Source: Eubacterium sp.
GTDB taxonomy: Bacteria; Bacillota; Clostridia; Lachnospirales; Lachnospiraceae
Length of the DNA stretch: 38,302 nt
Direction of reading: 5' to 3'
Assembly: GCA_017433295.1 (NCBI GenBank)
Contig: JAFRHL010000052.1
Location: forward strand, 1 to 38,302
The position numbers and the translations under genes were made by a program. The notes under the pieces were generated by a model. That model ran no database searches. It worked only from the letters and a program-made list of their open reading frames with translations, and was not told the origin of the DNA. Below are positions 33,390 through 38,302 of the stretch, piece by piece. Numbering within the stretch: the first letter of the stretch is position 1; every line of letters starts with the position of its first letter.

Positions 33390-34883
33390 ATGAGAAAAAA
33401 CCTTTCTTATTTCTATTTATTATTGATTCTGGCACTGGTTGTATGTCTGGTACTCTCCAGACGGTCCCACAAGAAGATCGGCGCATCTGTTGCTGTGCTT
33501 GTGGGAGCCCTTATAGGGCCTGTGACCGGAAACCTTATTATCATCATGTCAGGGAACCGGCAGGTCTCCACAGCCGGTTGCTATATCTATTTTATCGGCA
33601 TGGATCTGGTTATGGTTGCCCTGCTCAGGTTTACCTTTGACTATTGCGATCTGATCTGGCCCGGAGAAAAGATCTGGTACCTGGTGCATTCTGTTCTGAT
33701 CATCGATGTGGTTCAATTTCTCTTTAATCCATTTTTCGGACATGCCTTTGATATTGAACCGATAGAAGTGGAAGGATTCGATTATTACCGTCTCATCCCT
33801 CATTTCGGCCAGACATTCCACAGGCTGTTGGATTATGGCGTTTTTCTTGCTGTACTTATCATTTTTTCTGTAAAGGTATTCCATTCTTCAAGGTATAATT
33901 CGGAACGATATACGGTAATACTTATCACAATGGTCTGTACCGGTTTGCTCCAGACCTATTATATTTTTTCCAGGACACCCGTAGACAGGTCCATGACAGG
34001 ATACGGTATTTTCGGTATTCTTGTTTTCTATTTTTCCCTGTATTACAGACCCTTGCGGCTTTTAGACCGTATGCTGGTCAATATTACCTCCCAGATGCCG
34101 GAAGCCCTGTTTTTCTATGATGCCGAAGGTCAGTGTATCTGGGCCAATACATCGGGAATCCGCCTGGCAGACCTTAAAGAGGATGATTTTGAAAAGTCCA
34201 CAGACCAGCTCTGTCAGAAATTCGGACAGCTGGATATGGGGGAGGGTGACTGGTCCTGCCAGCGTGTTTCAGGAGCCGGAGACAATGCCAGATCTTATGT
34301 TCTGGAAAATCATATTATGAAAGATTCCCATAAGAGAGTTGCCGGTTCCTTCTTGATCATCCGGGACAATACAGATGAACATAAAAATCTCCAGCGGGAG
34401 ACCTGGAATGCCAACCATGACAGGCTGACAGGACTCTATAACAGGGCTGCCTATGAAATCATTCAGGAGAGCCTGGAGCTTAATAAAGTCTATATGTTCA
34501 TGATAGACATCGATCATTTTAAAGATGTAAATGATACATATGGCCATGAAATCGGTGACAGGATACTGATCAAAGCAGCAGGCATCATTAAGAAAAACTT
34601 CAGATCCGATGATTTTGTCTGCCGGCTGGGCGGGGATGAGTTTCTTGTATTCATGGTGAATGCAGGGGAAGAACAAAAACCCCTGTCCGGTACCAAAATT
34701 GACCGGATCAACACAGCTCTTTCTGCATCCGCAGATGGTCTTCCGCCGGTTTCTGTCAGTGCCGGGATAGCCTTCGGTAAGGACGCGGCAGATTTCAGGG
34801 ACCTGTTTGAAAAGGCGGATAAGGCCCTTTACAGGACCAAACAGAGGGGACGTGTCGGTTATACTCTGGATGGGGATTTATGA
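33390..34883 (+). CDS. Membrane diguanylate cyclase (7TM-PAS-GGDEF)
   Basis: 497 aa. The N-terminal half (about 5-230) has six to eight hydrophobic helices like the 7TM sensor regions found on some histidine kinases and cyclases. A PAS-like domain follows (about 232-335, MPEALFFYDAEGQCIWAN). The C-terminal GGDEF domain (about 345-497) starts with NHDRLTGLYNRAAYE, has the substrate and metal segment MIDIDHFKDVNDTYGHEIGD and an intact active site RLGGDEFLVF near residue 414. The RxxD inhibitory site (RSDD) lies five residues before GGDEF. It should therefore make cyclic di-GMP with product feedback. AGGTGG lies 6 nt before the ATG at 33390; a GTG at 33381 is an alternative. It follows the CHAP gene by 50 nt. 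Confidence 0.92.
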   Translation: MRKNLSYFYLLLILALVVCLVLSRRSHKKIGASVAVLVGALIGPVTGNLIIIMSGNRQVSTAGCYIYFIGMDLVMVALLRFTFDYCDLIWPGEKIWYLVHSVLIIDVVQFLFNPFFGHAFDIEPIEVEGFDYYRLIPHFGQTFHRLLDYGVFLAVLIIFSVKVFHSSRYNSERYTVILITMVCTGLLQTYYIFSRTPVDRSMTGYGIFGILVFYFSLYYRPLRLLDRMLVNITSQMPEALFFYDAEGQCIWANTSGIRLADLKEDDFEKSTDQLCQKFGQLDMGEGDWSCQRVSGAGDNARSYVLENHIMKDSHKRVAGSFLIIRDNTDEHKNLQRETWNANHDRLTGLYNRAAYEIIQESLELNKVYMFMIDIDHFKDVNDTYGHEIGDRILIKAAGIIKKNFRSDDFVCRLGGDEFLVFMVNAGEEQKPLSGTKIDRINTALSASADGLPPVSVSAGIAFGKDAADFRDLFEKADKALYRTKQRGRVGYTLDGDL

Positions 34884-34968
34884 AATATATCAGACATGAT
34901 TTCGTCATAAATTACTCACAGGAAATTCATAATTCTTCTTTACTATTTATATCAGAAATAATCAATGG

Positions 34969-34986
34969 AAATCGTCCTGGCGATTT
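34969..34986. repeat. Small hairpin upstream of the small protein gene
   Basis: AAATCG (34969-34974) pairs with CGATTT (34981-34986) around a 6-nt loop, about 50 nt before the start at 35035. It may be an mRNA leader hairpin; support is weak. Confidence 0.3.
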
Positions 34987-35034
34987 AGCATAAGGTGTGC
35001 GGCAGCTGTACCCCACCGGGAAAGGAGAAGCATT

Positions 35035-35220
35035 ATGATGAAAAAAGAGTATAATAACAGAGAATTAGAACAGCTTCTCGCTGTATGTACCAGTACATTT
35101 TATAACCTGAACGGCTTTCTCCCCGATATGGAAGAGCTTTGCAGGCAGATCGGCAATGAATACCGTAACGCCATCGGAAGACTTCTGGGTGCTCCCCTGT
35201 ATAAAGAAGGGATAGCCTGA
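35035..35220 (+). CDS. Small uncharacterised protein (61 aa)
   Basis: A 61-residue protein with a good ribosome binding site (AAGGAGA, about 8-11 nt before ATGATG at 35035/35038) and its own terminator right after. The sequence is soluble and mostly helical, with NNRELEQLLAVCTSTFYNLN followed by FLPDMEELCRQIGNEY. It has two cysteines and no membrane segment or helix-turn-helix that I can see. I do not recognise the family. The clean start signal, separate leader of about 150 nt and following terminator argue that it is a real gene. Confidence 0.6.
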   Translation: MMKKEYNNRELEQLLAVCTSTFYNLNGFLPDMEELCRQIGNEYRNAIGRLLGAPLYKEGIA

Positions 35221-35249
35221 ACAAATCGCATTAAAATTTCCAACCCCCG

Positions 35250-35288
35250 GGGTCCCATGTAATAAAGCATGGGATCCTGTTTTTGTTT
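35250..35288 (+). terminator. Terminator after the small protein gene
   Basis: GGGTCCCATG (35250-35259) pairs with CATGGGATCC (35269-35278) with one mismatch, followed by TGTTTTTGTTT. It lies 30 nt after the stop at 35220. Confidence 0.8.
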
Positions 35289-35675
35289 ACGATTTCTGTA
35301 TGGTAAGGAAATGGTGAATAAGATATAAAAAATCGAGGGAAAATACCAACTTTCTACGCTGTTTTTTACATTTTTATTGGTTACATCAATTTTTACACTA
35401 TTCATATCAGACATCTGCTGATAAAAATCTATTTTTTTTAGATGCTAACTATTACATTCAAAAGATACATCAAATAAATACGGTATTGGACCTGGGAAAA
35501 CAGGGTTTGTATCAACATATACATAAACTTTAATATGAAATCTTTCCCAGCCAGATGGTCTGATAGTAACTACAAATGAAAAAGGAAGCTGTCCATTTCT
35601 GCGTCAGATACCTCTGGAACAGACTGTATTCTTATCATATGCGGGAAGTCTTAATAAACCTGACGGTTCGAGGGC
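35289..35675. other. Gene-free AT-rich stretch
   Basis: No convincing gene is seen between the terminator and the sufC promoter. It has an eight-T run at about 35434-35441 and an 8-bp inverted repeat CTGGGAAA (35492-35499) / TTTCCCAG (35543-35550) with a 43-nt interval. A 75-codon frame starting at 35576 lacks a ribosome binding site and runs through the sufC promoter. Confidence 0.5.
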
Positions 35676-35704
35676 TTGAAAATACATTTTGTTTTTGTTA
35701 TAGT
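35676..35704 (+). promoter_or_regulatory. Sigma-A type promoter for sufC-sufB-PPTase
   Basis: TTGAAA (35676-35681), a 17-bp spacer and TATAGT (35699-35704). The start point would be near 35711, giving a leader of about 95 nt before sufC. No typical regulator site was recognised in it. Confidence 0.65.
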
Positions 35705-35806
35705 ATCCATGTCTGTTCTTTTGGCCGAGGCGGTCTGTACAGATTGGCTGCGGCAATGGACAAGAATTATATTAGAAGAGAAATTAATGGAGGGAGCATT
35801 TGAGAT

Positions 35807-36556
35807 ATGCTGGAATTAAAGAATATATCCTTCGGTGTGAATGAAGATGGGCAGGAAAAGGAGATTATCCGGGATATCAGCCTGACAATTCCTGATGGAA
35901 AGCTGGTGGTAATCACCGGACCGAACGGAGGGGGAAAGTCCACACTGGCCAGATTGATCGCCGGAATTGAGACACCGGATTCCGGGCAGATTTTTTACCG
36001 GGGAAAGGATATCACAGAGATGTCCATTACAGACCGGGCCAGAATGGGAATTGGCTTTGCTTTCCAGCAGCCGGTAAGATTCAAAGGCCTTCAGGTTCTG
36101 GATCTGATTCGACTGGCTACCGGAAAGAACCTTTCTGCGGCAGATGCCTGTACCTACCTTTCCAGGGTGGGACTATGTGCCAGAGATTATATTGACCGGG
36201 AAGTCAACAGCAGTCTTTCCGGCGGAGAGCTTAAACGGATAGAGATTGCCACGGTGCTGGCCAAGGCTCCGGCACTGGCTGTGTTTGATGAGCCGGAAGC
36301 TGGGATTGACCTGTGGAGCTTCCAGAATCTGATCGAAGTATTTGAGAGCATGAGAAAAGAGATTAAAGACAGTTCCATCCTGATCATATCTCATCAGGAA
36401 CGGATCCTGAATATCGCCGACGATGTGATCGTGCTCAGGGATGGCCGGCTGGTTAAGCACGGAGCAAAGGAAGAGATTCTTCCGGAACTGATCGGCACGC
36501 CTTCCATGGTCAAGGAATGTCAGAAGTTTGGAGCGGATAAAGGGGGTAATTGCTGA
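35807..36556 (+). CDS. sufC: Fe-S cluster assembly ATPase SufC
   Basis: ABC-type ATPase of the SUF system, 249 aa, which drives conformational change in the SufB/SufD scaffold. Walker A is GPNGGGKST (about residue 39), the Q-loop is GFAFQQPVRF, the signature is LSGGELKRIEIA, Walker B is ALAVFDEPEAGID and the switch His is in ISHQERIL. The LSGGELKR signature and the DEPEAGIDLWSF segment identify SufC rather than a transport ATPase. GGAGGG lies 12 nt before the ATG. The stop overlaps the next start by one base (TGATG). No sufS, sufU or sufD gene follows, so this is a minimal two-gene arrangement. Confidence 0.93.
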   Translation: MLELKNISFGVNEDGQEKEIIRDISLTIPDGKLVVITGPNGGGKSTLARLIAGIETPDSGQIFYRGKDITEMSITDRARMGIGFAFQQPVRFKGLQVLDLIRLATGKNLSAADACTYLSRVGLCARDYIDREVNSSLSGGELKRIEIATVLAKAPALAVFDEPEAGIDLWSFQNLIEVFESMRKEIKDSSILIISHQERILNIADDVIVLRDGRLVKHGAKEEILPELIGTPSMVKECQKFGADKGGNC

Positions 36557-37482
36557 TGATAAAGCTTGATGAGATACAGAAAAGATTGCTGATGGAAGTA
36601 GCCGACCTGCATAAAGTGCCGGAAGGAGCCTATAACATTCGCTCTGACAGCAAGGCAGTGGGAAGAGTATCCACAGCCAATATTGAGATCGTTCCCAAGA
36701 CGGAGGAGGACGGGCTGGATATATATATTAAACCCGGGACAAAGAACGAGAGTGTCCACATTCCGGTGGTCATGACAAAAAGCGGTCTTACGGAACTGGT
36801 CTACAATGATTTCCACATCGGAGAGGACTCGGATGTGTTTATCGTAGCCGGCTGCGGTATTGACAATTGCGGACCAAAGGATTCCGAGCATGACGGCATT
36901 CACCGTTTTTATGTGGGTAAGAATGCAAAGGTCAGGTACGTTGAGAAGCATTACGGTTCCGGTGATGGAAGCGGCAAACGAATCCTGAATCCGGGAACAG
37001 AGCTTTACCTGGAGGAGGGAAGTACTGCTGAGCTGGAAATGGTCCAGATCAAAGGTGTGGATGATACCGACCGGGTGACCACTGCCGAGCTGGCTGCCGG
37101 TGCCAAACTGGTGGTAAGGGAACGTCTCATGACCCATGGTTCCCAGAGGGCCATCAGCAAATATGTAGTAAACTTAAATGGCGAGGGCGCCACTGCGGAT
37201 GTGGTGTCAAGGTCAGTGGCCAGGGATGATTCCTATCAGAAGTTTGACGCAGTATTAAACGGCAATGCGGCCTGTTCCGGCCACACGGAGTGTGACTCCA
37301 TCATTATGGACAGGGGAAGGATCCTGGCGGTGCCCGGACTGGAAGCCAATGATGTGGATGCCGCCCTGGTCCATGAGGCAGCCATCGGAAAGATCGCCGG
37401 AGATCAGATCATCAAGCTGATGACACTGGGCCTGACCGAGCAGGAGGCCGAGGAGCAGATTATCAACGGATTTCTGAAATAA
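36556..37482 (+). CDS. Short SufB/SufD-family scaffold protein
   Basis: 308 aa, shorter than classical SufB (about 470-495) or SufD (about 420), matching the minimal SufB-like partner found with SufC in many anaerobes (called SmsB in the SMS system). The beta-helix core region includes FIVAGCGIDNCGPKDSEHDG and ELYLEEGSTAELEMVQIKG. Near the C-terminus are GHTECDSIIM, whose Cys aligns with the functional E. coli SufB Cys405, and LVHEAAIGKI, whose His/Glu align with His433/Glu434. These residues suggest real cluster-scaffold activity. It overlaps the sufC stop by one base; GGGGG lies 10 nt before the ATG. The PPTase gene starts 11 nt after its stop. Confidence 0.88.
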   Translation: MIKLDEIQKRLLMEVADLHKVPEGAYNIRSDSKAVGRVSTANIEIVPKTEEDGLDIYIKPGTKNESVHIPVVMTKSGLTELVYNDFHIGEDSDVFIVAGCGIDNCGPKDSEHDGIHRFYVGKNAKVRYVEKHYGSGDGSGKRILNPGTELYLEEGSTAELEMVQIKGVDDTDRVTTAELAAGAKLVVRERLMTHGSQRAISKYVVNLNGEGATADVVSRSVARDDSYQKFDAVLNGNAACSGHTECDSIIMDRGRILAVPGLEANDVDAALVHEAAIGKIAGDQIIKLMTLGLTEQEAEEQIINGFLK

Positions 37483-37493
37483 AGAGATAGTAT

Positions 37494-38147
37494 ATGGCTG
37501 AAAACATAAAAGTTTTTTACGGGAATATCTCTGAGCACGACCAGTCTTTCTGGAATAGTTGGAAAGAGATGCTTCCCTGGGAAGAACGCAGGACAGCAGC
37601 TGACCGGTTTCGTGCCGTGCCGGATAAAAAGCGGTGCATCGGAGCCGGTATTCTTTTATATAAAGTACTGAATATTTATAATATTACTGATTTTTCCCTG
37701 GGACAGGGCAAATACGGCAAACCCTATCTGATCAACACGCCGGACCTGCACTTTAATATATCCCACAGTGGAGATTATGTCCTGTGTGCTGTCGGGACCA
37801 GTCCTGTGGGTGTGGATGTGGAGCAGTATGACCATGGGAATCCGGGCATTGCAAAGCATTTTTTTACAGGAAAAGAATACCGGTGGGTCATGGATTTACC
37901 AGATGACCGGGATTGTCAGGATCTTCGGGATAGCCGGGAACGCTTTATCAGGCTCTGGACCATGAAGGAGAGCTATTGCAAGATGAAGGGCCTTGGTTTA
38001 AACCTTGCCCTTTCGGATTTTGAGATCCTCCCGGATGAGGGGGTATACCCTGCAGGGATTCAGATGGCTGAATTCCTGCTCCCGGGATATCACGTATCAG
38101 TATGCTCAGAGCAGGAAACAGCTTCGGCAATGAAACGGTTGTTTTAG
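37494..38147 (+). CDS. Sfp-type 4'-phosphopantetheinyl transferase
   Basis: Transfers phosphopantetheine from CoA to the Ser of carrier domains; 217 aa, normal for the Sfp/Gsp class. Seen are the substrate-pocket segment GKYGKPYL followed by LHFNISHSGDYVLCAVG, the Mg2+-binding GVDVEQYD, and FIRLWTMKESYCKMKGLGL with the catalytic WTxKES..K pattern. It is the only such enzyme in the window and the obvious candidate to activate the three T domains of the NRPS at 18504, although it is transcribed with the suf genes (11-nt gap) about 9 kb away. It could also serve other carrier proteins. Confidence 0.93.
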   Translation: MAENIKVFYGNISEHDQSFWNSWKEMLPWEERRTAADRFRAVPDKKRCIGAGILLYKVLNIYNITDFSLGQGKYGKPYLINTPDLHFNISHSGDYVLCAVGTSPVGVDVEQYDHGNPGIAKHFFTGKEYRWVMDLPDDRDCQDLRDSRERFIRLWTMKESYCKMKGLGLNLALSDFEILPDEGVYPAGIQMAEFLLPGYHVSVCSEQETASAMKRLF

Positions 38148-38172
38148 TATTATCAGCATATTAGGATTAGGG

Positions 38173-38198
38173 TGTCAAAAGGTATCTTTCTTTTGACA
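38173..38198. repeat. Inverted repeat after the PPTase gene
   Basis: TGTCAAAAG (38173-38181) and CTTTTGACA (38190-38198) form a perfect 9-bp inverted repeat with an 8-nt centre. There is no T-run after it, so an operator is as likely as a terminator. Confidence 0.45.
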
Positions 38199-38251
38199 TA
38201 TAAGTGTACCTTGAAAATTTAACACGACTGGTAAATATAGCCTCATTTTGT

Positions 38252-38257
38252 TATAAT
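38252..38257 (+). promoter_or_regulatory. Candidate -10 box of the next gene
   Basis: A consensus TATAAT lies 28 nt upstream of the ATG at 38286. A weak -35 (TGGTAA, 38229-38234) sits 17 bp before it. Confidence 0.4.
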
Positions 38258-38285
38258 AAAAGTATCAATATATGGGGTGATAACT

Positions 38286-38302
38286 ATGGCTTTTGTACCT
38301 AA
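38286..38302 (+). CDS. 5' end of next gene (cut by window edge)
   Basis: ATG at 38286 after GGGGTGATAAC, encoding M-A-F-V-P before the window ends. Too short to identify. Confidence 0.4.

Noticed and set aside
35576-35803. 75-codon frame upstream of sufC
   Set aside because: It has no ribosome binding site, has unusual composition and contains the probable sufC promoter.

Overview
The window looks like a chromosomal segment of a spore-forming gut-type member of the Clostridia, probably Lachnospiraceae. This is inferred from Spo0A, a clostridial RqcH, the HisZ/short-HisG enzyme pair, a minimal SufC/SufB-like pair, AGGAGG-type ribosome binding sites and moderate GC content. No rRNA, tRNA, CRISPR array, transposase or phage gene was seen.

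Layout. (1) 104-1816: two tandem Spo0A-type response regulators; the second has a changed receiver acidic pocket. (2) 1896-3332 glycogen synthase, then a hairpin terminator shared with rqcH on the minus strand (3418-5157). (3) 5158-5925: a gene-free divergent region organised as a large imperfect palindrome. It has an outward promoter at each end and two homologous hairpins inside that point in opposite directions. (4) 5926-7315: ECF sigma factor plus a membrane anti-sigma candidate. (5) 7456-9776: F420-glutamyl-ligase-like protein, macrodomain protein and PH-domain-like protein. (6) 9882-15006: histidine operon hisZ-hisG-hisD-hisB-hisIE. hisB carries an apparent one-base frameshift, and hisIE is fused to a degenerate TIM-barrel domain. 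(7) 15027-30640: a sensor-MFS fusion, a substrate-binding-protein-like protein, a 3444-residue three-module NRPS (A-T-C-A-T-E-C-A-T-TE) and a membrane SpoIIE/RsbU-type phosphatase, packed with overlaps or very small gaps. (8) 30754-31826: a conserved-looking unknown protein and an RsbW-like kinase. (9) 31870-34883: a secreted Fn3/Big2/CHAP-like protein and a membrane diguanylate cyclase. (10) 35035-38147: a small unknown protein, sufC, a sufB-like gene and an Sfp-type phosphopantetheinyl transferase that could activate the NRPS. The next gene begins at 38286.

How the genes may work together. The NRPS should make a tripeptide with a D-configured second residue. It is surrounded by a possible exporter with extracellular sensor domains, a putative small-molecule-binding protein, a membrane phosphatase with an extracellular sensor, and an RsbW-like kinase. 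This suggests a secreted peptide tied to a partner-switching signalling circuit, and it is the main candidate for an undescribed system. The second candidate is the palindromic element at 5226-5822, whose two hairpins share a core of about 77 nt while their different stem sequences both still pair.
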